DNA of 64,000 bases, from NCBI GenBank assembly GCA_905233385.1, contig CAJOEH010000015.1, positions 1 through 64,000 of the forward strand, written 5' to 3'. The translations under genes and the position numbers were made by a program. The notes under the pieces were generated by a model, which was given only the letters and a program-made list of their open reading frames with translations, did no database searches and was not told where the DNA came from. Below, piece by piece: positions 18,004 through 25,394 of the stretch (positions are counted from its first letter, which is position 1; every line of letters begins with the position of its first letter). Origin of the DNA: an uncultured Oscillospiraceae bacterium. GTDB lineage: Bacteria > Bacillota > Clostridia > Oscillospirales > Oscillospiraceae.

Positions 18004-18050
18004 ACACAGAAAGCCCTTGCAGGCACGATGCTTGCAAGGGCTTTCTGTGT
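18004..18050. terminator. Intrinsic terminator after rhaB
   Basis: A 21-base stem (one G-U pair) with a 5-base loop, followed by ATTTT, begins one base after the rhaB stop. Confidence 0.88.
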
Positions 18051-18069
18051 ATTTTGGCTTTTCTGCGCA

Positions 18070-18098
18070 TTGCAAAATCGGTGCGCGTATGATAATAT
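18070..18098 (+). promoter_or_regulatory. Promoter of the thioredoxin/CoA-disulfide reductase operon
   Basis: TTGCAA at 18070 and TAATAT at 18093 with a 17-base spacer. The predicted start near 18105 puts the palindrome at 18107-18121 right at the start of transcription. Confidence 0.6.
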
Positions 18099-18106
18099 TT
18101 TTTGTG

Positions 18107-18121
18107 TGTGACATGGTCACA
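18107..18121. promoter_or_regulatory. Crp/Fnr-type operator candidate
   Basis: A perfect palindrome TGTGAC-ATG-GTCACA lies just downstream of the -10 box. It resembles the TGTGA/TCACA half-sites bound by Crp/Fnr proteins, although the centre is one base shorter than the classic Crp site. A Crp/Fnr gene ends this operon (20949), so autoregulation by repression at this position is likely. Confidence 0.55.
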
Positions 18122-18181
18122 GAAATGAGGGCGGATCGCGGGTATGCTATGTTTAGAATCAAACAAAAGGAGAATATAGCT

Positions 18182-18490
18182 ATGGCAGAAATCAAAATCA
18201 CTAAAAGCAATTTCGCAAACGAGGTGCTCGCTTCGGACCGGCCGGTCCTGCTGGACTTCTGGGCGTCGTGGTGCGGCCCCTGCATGATGCTCGGACCCGT
18301 GCTGAGCGACTTCGCGGAGCGGCATCCGGAGATCAAGGTCGGAAAAGTCAACGTGGACGAGGAAGAGAATCTTGCCGTGATGCACCGCGTGGTGAGCATT
18401 CCTTCGCTGTTCGTCTATAAAAACGGAAAGATCGTCAATCAAACCGTCGGTCTGCAGGACGCGGCGGGACTGGAAGCGCTTTTGCGCTGA
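18182..18490 (+). CDS. trxA: Thioredoxin
   Basis: Start at ATG 18182 behind AAAAGGAG. The 102-residue protein has the WCGPC redox motif (Cys31, Cys34), the cis-Pro in VSIPSLFVYKNG, and the length of a standard thioredoxin. It is the first gene of an operon with a CoA-disulfide reductase-type flavoprotein and a Crp/Fnr regulator. It probably supplies electrons to or from persulfide and disulfide intermediates handled by the next protein. No thioredoxin reductase gene is adjacent. Confidence 0.95.
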   Translation: MAEIKITKSNFANEVLASDRPVLLDFWASWCGPCMMLGPVLSDFAERHPEIKVGKVNVDEEENLAVMHRVVSIPSLFVYKNGKIVNQTVGLQDAAGLEALLR

Positions 18491-18499
18491 GGAGGAAAC

Positions 18500-20947
18500 G
18501 TGAAAAAGACAGTCATTATCGGCGGCGTTGCCGCCGGCGCGAGCTGCGCGGCAAGACTGCGCAGGCTCGACCCGGATCGCGAGATCGTGCTCCTGGAGCG
18601 CGGACCTTATATCTCTTACGCCAACTGCGGCCTGCCGTACCATGTGGGCGGCGTGATCCGCAGCCGCGGCGCGCTGCTGCTGATGACGCCGGAACGGATG
18701 CAGGAACGCTTCCGCATCGACGTCCGCGTACAGAACGAGGTCACGGCGATCGACCGCGAAGCGAAGACCGTCACGGTCCGAAAGACGGAGACCGGCGAGG
18801 AATACGCGGAACGCTACGACGAGCTCGTGATCGCCACCGGCTCTTCGCCGCTGCGGCCGCGCATCCCGGGCATCGACAGCCCGCGCGTCCGCACGCTTTG
18901 GACTGTGCCCGACACCGAGGAGATCCGCCGCCTCGTGCAGAGCGAATCCGTGCAGTCGGCCGCGGTCATCGGCGGCGGCTTCATCGGCCTGGAAATGGCG
19001 GAAAACCTGCGCCACGCGGGCTTGCAGGTCTCGATTGTCGAGGCGCTCGATCAGGTGATGGCGCCCGTCGATTTCGAAATGGCGCAGCTCCTGCACGAGA
19101 ACATCCGCGACAACGGCGTGAAGCTGCACCTTTCCGACGCTGTCGCGGGATTTGAAGACGACGGAACGCAGGTCGCCGTCAGGCTCCAAAGCGGCGTGGA
19201 GGTGAAAGTCGATCTCGTCATTCTCGCGATCGGCGTGCGCCCCAACAGCCAGCTTGCGAAGCAGGCGGGGCTGGCCCTCAACGAGCGCGGCGGCATCGTG
19301 GTCGACGATTCCCTGCGCACGGACGATCCGAGCATTTACGCGATCGGCGACGTGATCGAGGTCGAGGACTTCGTATCCAAGGGCCGCACGATGGTGCCGC
19401 TGGCGGGACCCGCCAACAAGCAGGGCCGCATCCTTGCGAATATCCTCGCGGGACGCGAGGACCGCTACGAGGGCACGCAGGGCTCGTCCGTCGCGAAGGT
19501 GTTCGACCTGACCGCCGCCGCCACCGGCGCGAACGAAAAGACGCTCAAAAAGCGCGGCCTGGTCAAGGGCAAGGACTACGAAAGCCTGATCATCGTGCAG
19601 AATTCGCACGCCGGCTACTATCCCGGCGCGACGCCGATGACGCTCAAGCTGCTCTTTGCGCCGGACGACGGCAAAATCTTCGGCGCGCAGATCGTCGGGC
19701 GCGAGGGCGTCGACAAGCGCATCGACACGCTCGGCGTCGCGATGCGGCTCGGCGGAACGGTCCACGTTCTCAAGAATCTGGAACTTGCCTACGCGCCGCC
19801 GTACTCCTCCGCAAAGGACCCGGTCAACATGGCGGGCTACGTCGCCGAGAATATCCTGACCGGCCTGGTCCGGTTCGCGGACTGGGACGCGCCGTCGACC
19901 CGCCCGGAGGCGGTGCTGCTCGACGTGAGAGAGACCGCCGAAACGATGGCTTACAGCATCCCGAACGCGGTCGAGATCCCGCTCGGCGAACTCCGCGACC
20001 GGCTCGAAGAATTGGACAAGACCAAGGAATACGTCGTATTCTGCGGCATCGGCGTGCGCGCCTACAACGCGGCGCGGATCCTGTCACAGAACGGCTTTGA
20101 CAACGTCGGCGTCTACCCCGGCGGCGTGCGCTTCTATCAGGCGAATTACCCCGCGCCCCAGGAGGAACTGCCTGCGGCAGCACCGACGAAACAGGAGGAA
20201 AGACCCGTGGAGAACGTCAAAAAAGTCCGGCTGGACTGCTGCGGCATGCAGTGCCCCGGCCCGATCATGGAAGTTTTCAAGTCGATGAACGCGATGCAGG
20301 AGGGCGAGCTTTTGGAGGTCACCGCCTCCGATCCCGGCTTTACCAAGGACATCGTCTCCTGGTGCAGACGCACCGGCAATACCCTCGTTTCCAACGAGCA
20401 GGGGAACGGCGAATACGTAGCGACGCTCCGCCGCGGAAGCGCGCAGGCGCCTGCCGCGCAGACCGCGTCCTCCGCGCCGAAGGGCAAGACGATCATCGTC
20501 TTCGACGGCGATATGGACAAGGTGCTGGCTTCCTTCGTGATCGCGAACGGCGCGCTGGCGATGGGCAGACCCGTGACGATGTTCTTCACCTTCTGGGGAC
20601 TCACCGCGCTGCGCCGCGACAACAAGGTCAAGATCAAAAAATCCTTCATGGAAAAGATGTTCGGCGTCATGCTCCCGCGCGGCTCGAAGAAGCTCAAGCT
20701 GTCCAAGATGAACATGGGCGGCATGGGCACCAAGATGATGAAGGGCATCATGCAGGACAAGAACATCGACAGCCTCGAGGAAATGATGAAGAAGGCCATG
20801 GAGAACGGCGTCAAGATCATCGCCTGCTCGATGAGCATGGACGTGATGGGCATCCGACCCGAGGAGCTGATCGACGGCGTGGAGATCGGCGGCGTCGGCA
20901 CCTATCTCGGCGACGCGGAGGAATCCGACGTCAACCTGTTTATCTGA
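18500..20947 (+). CDS. CoA-disulfide reductase-type flavoprotein fused to rhodanese, TusA and DsrE domains
   Basis: GTG start behind GGAGG at 18491. The 815-residue protein carries: an FAD/NAD(P)H disulfide reductase (residues ~1-330; IIGGVAAGASCAARL, single active Cys43 in YANCGLPY) and its dimerisation domain (~330-450); a rhodanese domain (~460-550; Cys in VVFCGIGVRAYNA); a TusA domain (~570-645; CPGP motif); and a DsrE/DsrF-like domain (~655-815; IIACSMSMDVMG). Such fusions reduce CoA-disulfides, CoA-persulfide or polysulfide and pass sulfane sulfur between cysteines. Predicted cytoplasmic. It lies between trxA and a Crp/Fnr regulator, one transcription unit for sulfur/thiol stress or sulfur respiration. 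Confidence 0.92.
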   Translation: MKKTVIIGGVAAGASCAARLRRLDPDREIVLLERGPYISYANCGLPYHVGGVIRSRGALLLMTPERMQERFRIDVRVQNEVTAIDREAKTVTVRKTETGEEYAERYDELVIATGSSPLRPRIPGIDSPRVRTLWTVPDTEEIRRLVQSESVQSAAVIGGGFIGLEMAENLRHAGLQVSIVEALDQVMAPVDFEMAQLLHENIRDNGVKLHLSDAVAGFEDDGTQVAVRLQSGVEVKVDLVILAIGVRPNSQLAKQAGLALNERGGIVVDDSLRTDDPSIYAIGDVIEVEDFVSKGRTMVPLAGPANKQGRILANILAGREDRYEGTQGSSVAKVFDLTAAATGANEKTLKKRGLVKGKDYESLIIVQNSHAGYYPGATPMTLKLLFAPDDGKIFGAQIVGREGVDKRIDTLGVAMRLGGTVHVLKNLELAYAPPYSSAKDPVNMAGYVAENILTGLVRFADWDAPSTRPEAVLLDVRETAETMAYSIPNAVEIPLGELRDRLEELDKTKEYVVFCGIGVRAYNAARILSQNGFDNVGVYPGGVRFYQANYPAPQEELPAAAPTKQEERPVENVKKVRLDCCGMQCPGPIMEVFKSMNAMQEGELLEVTASDPGFTKDIVSWCRRTGNTLVSNEQGNGEYVATLRRGSAQAPAAQTASSAPKGKTIIVFDGDMDKVLASFVIANGALAMGRPVTMFFTFWGLTALRRDNKVKIKKSFMEKMFGVMLPRGSKKLKLSKMNMGGMGTKMMKGIMQDKNIDSLEEMMKKAMENGVKIIACSMSMDVMGIRPEELIDGVEIGGVGTYLGDAEESDVNLFI

Positions 20948-20948
20948 T

Positions 20949-21611
20949 ATGGAACGGCATTTGCAGGCGTTTCCTTTCTGGACGCAGCTCTCCGCCAAAG
21001 AGCAGGCGGCGATCCGCGGCTGCGCCTACGTGCGGCGGTATGCCGCCGGCAGCCTGATCTACGCAAGAGAGCAGGAATGCCTCGGACTGATGCAAGTGCT
21101 CTCCGGCACGGTGCGCAGCTTCATGCTCTCGGAGGAGGGCAGGAAAGTCCTGCTCTACCGGATCGCCGCGGGGGACTGCGACGTGCTCTCCGCCTCCTGC
21201 GTACTGAAAAAGATCGAATTTCAGACGCAGATGGTGGCGGACACCGACTGCGAGCTGCTGATCGTTCCCGCCGTCTGCCTCGCCGGTCTCAAAACGGAGA
21301 ACGTCCATCTTCGCTGTTTTCTCTATGAAAAGCTGGGCGAGCGGTTCTCCGAGGTCATGCTGCGCATGGAGCAGATGCTCTTTACGCGGATCGATCAGCG
21401 GCTGGCGCAGGTCCTGCGCCGCCGCGCCGATGCAAGCGGCCGCGTCCGCGCCACGCACGAAGCGCTGGCCGCGGAGATCAGTTCCTCCCGCGAGGTGGTC
21501 TCCCGCGTGCTGAAGCGGATGGAGGCGGACGGCCTCGTCCGGCTCGGCCGCGGCAGCGTCACGCTCCTTCGAGGAGCTCCGTCAGCCGGCTGCCGCGGGA
21601 AAACGGATTGA
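20949..21611 (+). CDS. Crp/Fnr-family transcriptional regulator
   Basis: The 220-residue protein has a cNMP-binding-type beta-roll (residues ~15-120; LMQVLSGTVRSFMLSEEGRK) and a C-terminal helix-turn-helix (~150-205; LAAEISSSREVVSRVLKRME). There is no N-terminal Cys cluster of the FNR iron-sulfur type. It starts one base after the CoA-disulfide reductase stop, so it is cotranscribed and probably senses the redox or sulfur state handled by that enzyme. The palindrome at 18107 is its best candidate site. Confidence 0.9.
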   Translation: MERHLQAFPFWTQLSAKEQAAIRGCAYVRRYAAGSLIYAREQECLGLMQVLSGTVRSFMLSEEGRKVLLYRIAAGDCDVLSASCVLKKIEFQTQMVADTDCELLIVPAVCLAGLKTENVHLRCFLYEKLGERFSEVMLRMEQMLFTRIDQRLAQVLRRRADASGRVRATHEALAAEISSSREVVSRVLKRMEADGLVRLGRGSVTLLRGAPSAGCRGKTD

Positions 21612-21675
21612 ACCGGGAAACACCACCGATTAAATTCGGTATTAAACAAAAATGCAGAAACGAAAGGGAAGCCGA

Positions 21676-22109
21676 ATGCCAACATACATATTTTCGGCTG
21701 GGAAACCGCAGAAATAAAGGATAAGCACGGTTTAACGCCGCGCGATTATTATGATTTGCTTTCGGAGCTCTGGCGCGCGGACATCTGCGCGCCGCGGCTG
21801 CGCGGCGACTGGTCGCCGGAGAACAAGACGCTCGGGCAATGCTCGATCACGGCGTTTCTGATGCAGGATCTCTACGGCGGCAAGGTTTACGGCGTGCCGC
21901 TGGACGACGGCAATTTCCATTGCTTCAACGTCGTCGGCGACTGCGTCTTCGATCTGACGAGCGAACAGTTCGGTGACGTTGTATTGCATTACGCCGACTG
22001 CCCGGAGCAGCTGCGCGAAACGCATTTTGCGAAAGAGGAAAAACGGCGCAGATACGAGCTGCTGAAAGCCCGGCTTTTCGCCAGGGTCGAAGCCATGCGG
22101 ATCGTGTGA
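21676..22109 (+). pseudogene. YunG-like conserved protein with a likely N-terminal frameshift
   Basis: The main frame encodes TLGQCSITAFLMQDLYGG, VPLDDGNFHCFNVVGD and CVFDLTSEQFGDV, typical of small YunG-like conserved proteins of unknown function. The usual start would be TTG 21756, but conserved-looking coding text (FGWETAEIKDKHGLTPRDYYD) continues upstream in the same frame without any ATG. An ATG at 21676 (MPTYIF) lies in another frame and would join if one T were added to the T-run at 21691-21694. The 434-base length, not divisible by three, fits a one-base loss. A real frameshift or a sequencing error are both possible. Confidence 0.55.
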
Positions 22110-22222
22110 AATCATTTCAATGAGCAGAACGACGCCCTGAAAAAAGGAAGGAACAATTCCGCTGTTATATCGTCTTATCTATATCAAGACCCAAAGCAGC
22201 GAAAAAGGAGGACGATCCTGTT

Positions 22223-23518
22223 ATGAAAACAAAAATGATCCTGTGTCTGGCGCTGGCGGCGCTTCTGCTGTTATCCTGCCTGACCGGCTGTCAAACCGCG
22301 GACGATCAAAACAACGGTACCGCGGAACAGCCGAAGGAGCCGGCTCCCGCCGTTCCGCTTTCCGCGGTGACGGACGCGAAGGCGCTGGCCTTTTCCGACT
22401 TTGACAATCAGCTGGTCGAGTACCTGAAGCAGGCCGGCAGGGCGGACGAGAACTTTACCGTCTCGCCGCTGTCCTTCAAGGCGGCGCTGGCCATGGCCGC
22501 CCTCGGCGCGGAAGGGGAGACGCAGGATCAGCTCCTGAAGGCGCTCGACTTCCAAAGCGTTGCGGAACTCCGGACCTGGTATGCCACGGTGCTGGCCGGC
22601 GTGGACAGTTTCGAAGCATATTTCGACAATCTTGAAATGTATGCGGAAAGGTATGGGGATATTTTCGCGCATTCCTCCGGCAGCGGGGAACGGACCGCCG
22701 CCTACCGCGTGGTCAATTCCGTCTGGTCCAACAAGGATCTTCCCGGCGAGTTCCGTCAGACCTTTCTGGACGACATCTTAAAGACCTGCGACGCCGAGGC
22801 GCATTCCGCAAAGGCCGCGGAACTGGCCAATGCCGTGAACGCCTGGGTCAAGGGAAAGACCAACGGCCTGATCCCCGCCATTCTGAACGACGCTTCCGAT
22901 ACCTCCGCGATCCTCGTCAACGCGCTGTATCTGAAATCCGGCTGGGAGGACGGCTTTGCCAAGCTCGGAGATCGGGACTTTACCACCCGCTCCGGCGAGA
23001 CGGTGCAGAAGCCGTTCATGAAGCACACCTCCCAGGTGCGGTATTACAAGGATGAGCAGACCCAACTGGTTGTCGTTCCTCTGCAGGGCGGCGTGTACAT
23101 GGTTTTCGTGCTGGGCGACGATACCGGCTTCGCCGACAAACTAAGCCGGGTGGAATACAAGCTGGTGGAAGTGACCGTCCCTATGTTCGACGTGGAGACC
23201 TCGCTGGATCAGGGCGAGCTCGTGAACTATCTGCGGCTCATCGGCTGCGACAGAATGTTCTCCGACGAAGCCGCGGAGTTTGACCCGATGTATACCGTTC
23301 CGCTCTACGTTGACGACATCATTCAGAAGGCCAAGGTCCATATCGACGAGGAAGGCCTGGAGGCCGCTGCGGTCACTGCTTTGGCGATGCCGACCGGAGG
23401 CGCCATGCCGGAGCCGGAGATCCCCGAGGTCTTCTGCGCCGACCGTCCGTTCAGCTTCTACGTTTTGAAGGAAGGCGGGGCCGGCGAACTGCTCTTCTGG
23501 GGGCAGATCGTCAAATAG
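22223..23518 (+). CDS. Serpin-family protease inhibitor lipoprotein
   Basis: The 431-residue protein has a lipoprotein signal peptide ending in lipobox LTGC (Cys23), an acidic/Pro-rich linker, then a full serpin fold: NFTVSPLSFKAALAMAALGA, VVNSVWSNKDL, ILVNALYLKSGWEDGF, and the C-terminal FCADRPFSFYVLKEG strand. The reactive-centre hinge reads EEGLEAAAVTA, with small residues as in inhibitory serpins, followed by a loop ALAMPTGGAMPEPEIPEV. It should be a surface-anchored suicide inhibitor of serine or cysteine proteases. Strong AAAGGAGG site; terminated by the hairpin at 23534. It appears monocistronic. Confidence 0.93.
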   Translation: MKTKMILCLALAALLLLSCLTGCQTADDQNNGTAEQPKEPAPAVPLSAVTDAKALAFSDFDNQLVEYLKQAGRADENFTVSPLSFKAALAMAALGAEGETQDQLLKALDFQSVAELRTWYATVLAGVDSFEAYFDNLEMYAERYGDIFAHSSGSGERTAAYRVVNSVWSNKDLPGEFRQTFLDDILKTCDAEAHSAKAAELANAVNAWVKGKTNGLIPAILNDASDTSAILVNALYLKSGWEDGFAKLGDRDFTTRSGETVQKPFMKHTSQVRYYKDEQTQLVVVPLQGGVYMVFVLGDDTGFADKLSRVEYKLVEVTVPMFDVETSLDQGELVNYLRLIGCDRMFSDEAAEFDPMYTVPLYVDDIIQKAKVHIDEEGLEAAAVTALAMPTGGAMPEPEIPEVFCADRPFSFYVLKEGGAGELLFWGQIVK

Positions 23519-23533
23519 TATATTGCTGAACAA

Positions 23534-23570
23534 GCAAAGGACGATGCTCCGCCGGAGCATCGTCCTTTGC
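23534..23570. terminator. Intrinsic terminator after the serpin gene
   Basis: Perfect 17-base stem with a 3-base loop, 15 bases after the serpin stop; no long T-run. Confidence 0.8.
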
Positions 23571-23618
23571 TGTCCTTGCGGCCTGTTTCAAATTTACAAA
23601 AAAACAGCGCAAAACCGC

Positions 23619-23647
23619 TTGACAAATCGTATCGCGTGCGATATAAT
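23619..23647 (+). promoter_or_regulatory. ohrR promoter
   Basis: TTGACA at 23619 and TATAAT at 23642 are both perfect consensus boxes with a 17-base spacer. The right half of the spacer is covered by an operator palindrome. Confidence 0.85.
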
Positions 23648-23670
23648 GAAGAAAATAAATCGCACGCGAT
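23630..23670. promoter_or_regulatory. Paired MarR/OhrR operators
   Basis: Two palindromes, TATCGC-GT-GCGATA at 23630-23643 and ATCGC-AC-GCGAT at 23659-23670, lie 28 bases apart on either side of the transcription start; the first overlaps the -10 box. The cores are reverse complements of each other. This fits autorepression by the downstream MarR-type protein. Confidence 0.75.
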
Positions 23671-23689
23671 ATTTTTCGAGGTGAGACGG

Positions 23690-24139
23690 ATGAATGACAA
23701 ATATGCGGCGATCCGGCTGAAAAACCAGCTCTGCTTTCCGCTTTACGCGGTCTCCAATATGATCACAAGAAAGTACAAACCCCTGCTCGACCGGCTCAAT
23801 CTGACCTATACGCAGTATATCGTGATGATGGTGCTGTGGGAGGAGAAGCAGGTCAACGAAAAGTTCCTGTGCGACGCGCTGTGCCTGAAATCCAACACGG
23901 TCACGCCGCTTCTGCAGAAACTGCAGGAGAAAGGTTATATCATCAAGCGCAAGGACAAAGGCGACGAGCGCTATCTCGTCATTTCACTGACGGAAGCAGG
24001 GGAGAAGCTGATGGATCAGGCACTTTCCGTCCCGCAGACCCTGGCGCAGGAACTTCTTCTTACCAAGGAAGATGCGGCGACGCTTTACCGCATCCTGTAC
24101 CGGATGCTCGACGCAGACGAACGAAAACAAATTGAATGA
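23690..24139 (+). CDS. ohrR: OhrR-type MarR family organic-peroxide sensor
   Basis: Start at ATG 23690, after GAGGTGAG. The 149-residue protein begins LKNQLCFPLYAVSNMITRKY and YTQYIVMMVLWE, closely matching OhrR proteins; Cys15 sits at the position of the peroxide-sensing Cys of OhrR. The winged helix is LCDALCLKSNTVTPLLQKLQ with wing KRKDKGDERYLVISLT. Oxidation of Cys15 would release the operators at 23630-23670 and induce this gene and the glutathione peroxidase gene 18 bases downstream. Confidence 0.9.
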   Translation: MNDKYAAIRLKNQLCFPLYAVSNMITRKYKPLLDRLNLTYTQYIVMMVLWEEKQVNEKFLCDALCLKSNTVTPLLQKLQEKGYIIKRKDKGDERYLVISLTEAGEKLMDQALSVPQTLAQELLLTKEDAATLYRILYRMLDADERKQIE

Positions 24140-24157
24140 TATGGAGGAAAAAACAAA

Positions 24158-24706
24158 ATGGGCATTTACGATTTTACCGTGAAGGACAGAAAAGGGAACG
24201 AAGTACGTCTCAGCGAATACGCGGGAAAGGTGCTGCTGATCGTCAACACGGCGACCGGCTGCGGATTTACGCCGCACTACGAGCCGCTGGAGGCGATGTA
24301 CAAGGATCTGCGCGAACGCGGATTCGAGATCCTCGACTTCCCGTGCAATCAGTTTGCGGGGCAGGCGCCCGGCACGGAGGAGGAGATCCACGAATTCTGC
24401 ACGCTGAAATTCGGGACGGAATTCCCGCAGTTTGCAAAGATCAACGTCAACGGCGAGAACGCCGCGCCGCTGTTTGCCTACCTTGCGGGTGAAAAGCCGT
24501 TTGCGGGCTTCGGCAAGGGCCTCAAGAGCGCCATGATGAACAAGTTCACGAAGATGAACAACAAGAAGTTCGGCGACAAGGCGTACATCCAATGGAACTT
24601 CACCAAGTTCCTCATCGACCGCGAAGGAAGAGTGGTCGCGAGATTCGAGCCGACCGAGGACATGGCGAACGTCCGCGCGGCGGTGGAAGCGGAGATCGGC
24701 AAATAA
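24158..24706 (+). CDS. Glutathione peroxidase-family thiol peroxidase
   Basis: The 182-residue protein has the GPx signatures NTATGCGFTPHY (peroxidatic Cys35, not selenocysteine), LDFPCNQFAGQAPG (Cys63, likely resolving) and the Trp in QWNFTKFLID. Bacterial Cys-type members usually take electrons from thioredoxin rather than glutathione. It lies after ohrR behind a GGAGG site and is the probable effector of the peroxide regulon. Confidence 0.94.
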   Translation: MGIYDFTVKDRKGNEVRLSEYAGKVLLIVNTATGCGFTPHYEPLEAMYKDLRERGFEILDFPCNQFAGQAPGTEEEIHEFCTLKFGTEFPQFAKINVNGENAAPLFAYLAGEKPFAGFGKGLKSAMMNKFTKMNNKKFGDKAYIQWNFTKFLIDREGRVVARFEPTEDMANVRAAVEAEIGK

Positions 24707-24718
24707 GAGGAACAGAGC

Positions 24719-25372
24719 ATGAAATACGGAGAAAGCGCATTTGACATTATCTATCTGTTGTTCGCCGTAACTGCCGGGATCTGGATCCTGTGCAGACGCA
24801 AAGACGTGACCGGGAAGCTCATGGGGTATGCGACGCTGATCCTCGGCTGCGGGGACGCCTTCCATCTCGTGCCGCGCGTTCTGAATTACTTTGTCGACGC
24901 GGATTTTACCGCCTGGCTCGGCGTCGGCAAGCTGGTAACGTCCATTACCATGACGATTTTCTATCTCCTGATGTACCACCTGTGGCAAAAGGTCTACGGG
25001 GAGCGCGAGAATAAAGCGCTGTGCGTTGCCGTGTACCTTTTTGCGGCAGTCCGCGTCGTGCTGTGCCTGCTGCCGCAGAACAGATGGCTTACGAATGACG
25101 GCCCGGTGCTTTGGGGCATTCTCCGCAATATTCCGTTCGTCGCGCTCGGCTGCATCATTGTTTGTCTTTTCTTCAAAAACCGGAAAGAGATCCGTACGTT
25201 CCGCCCTGTCTGGCTGCTTGTCACGCTGTCGTTTCTGTTCTACATTCCGGTCGCGGTCGCGGCGGGCATCGTTCCAATGCTCGGGATGCTGATGCTGCCG
25301 AAAACCGTCTGCTATATGCTCCTCATCGGCGTGTTCCTGCGGTATGCAGGCCGGGCCGATGCGAGCGTCTGA
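24719..25372 (+). CDS. Conserved seven-TM membrane protein of unknown function
   Basis: The 217-residue protein has about seven hydrophobic segments, for example FDIIYLLFAVTAGIWIL, LVTSITMTIFYLLMYHLW and MLGMLMLPKTVCYMLLIGVF, with conserved-looking GCGDAFHLVPRVLNY between TM2 and TM3. I know of similar unnamed proteins in Clostridia but no function. It starts 12 bases after the glutathione peroxidase gene, so it may share the peroxide-induced transcript. Confidence 0.6.
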   Translation: MKYGESAFDIIYLLFAVTAGIWILCRRKDVTGKLMGYATLILGCGDAFHLVPRVLNYFVDADFTAWLGVGKLVTSITMTIFYLLMYHLWQKVYGERENKALCVAVYLFAAVRVVLCLLPQNRWLTNDGPVLWGILRNIPFVALGCIIVCLFFKNRKEIRTFRPVWLLVTLSFLFYIPVAVAAGIVPMLGMLMLPKTVCYMLLIGVFLRYAGRADASV

Positions 25373-25394
25373 ACCGGATTTAATGGAGGTCACT

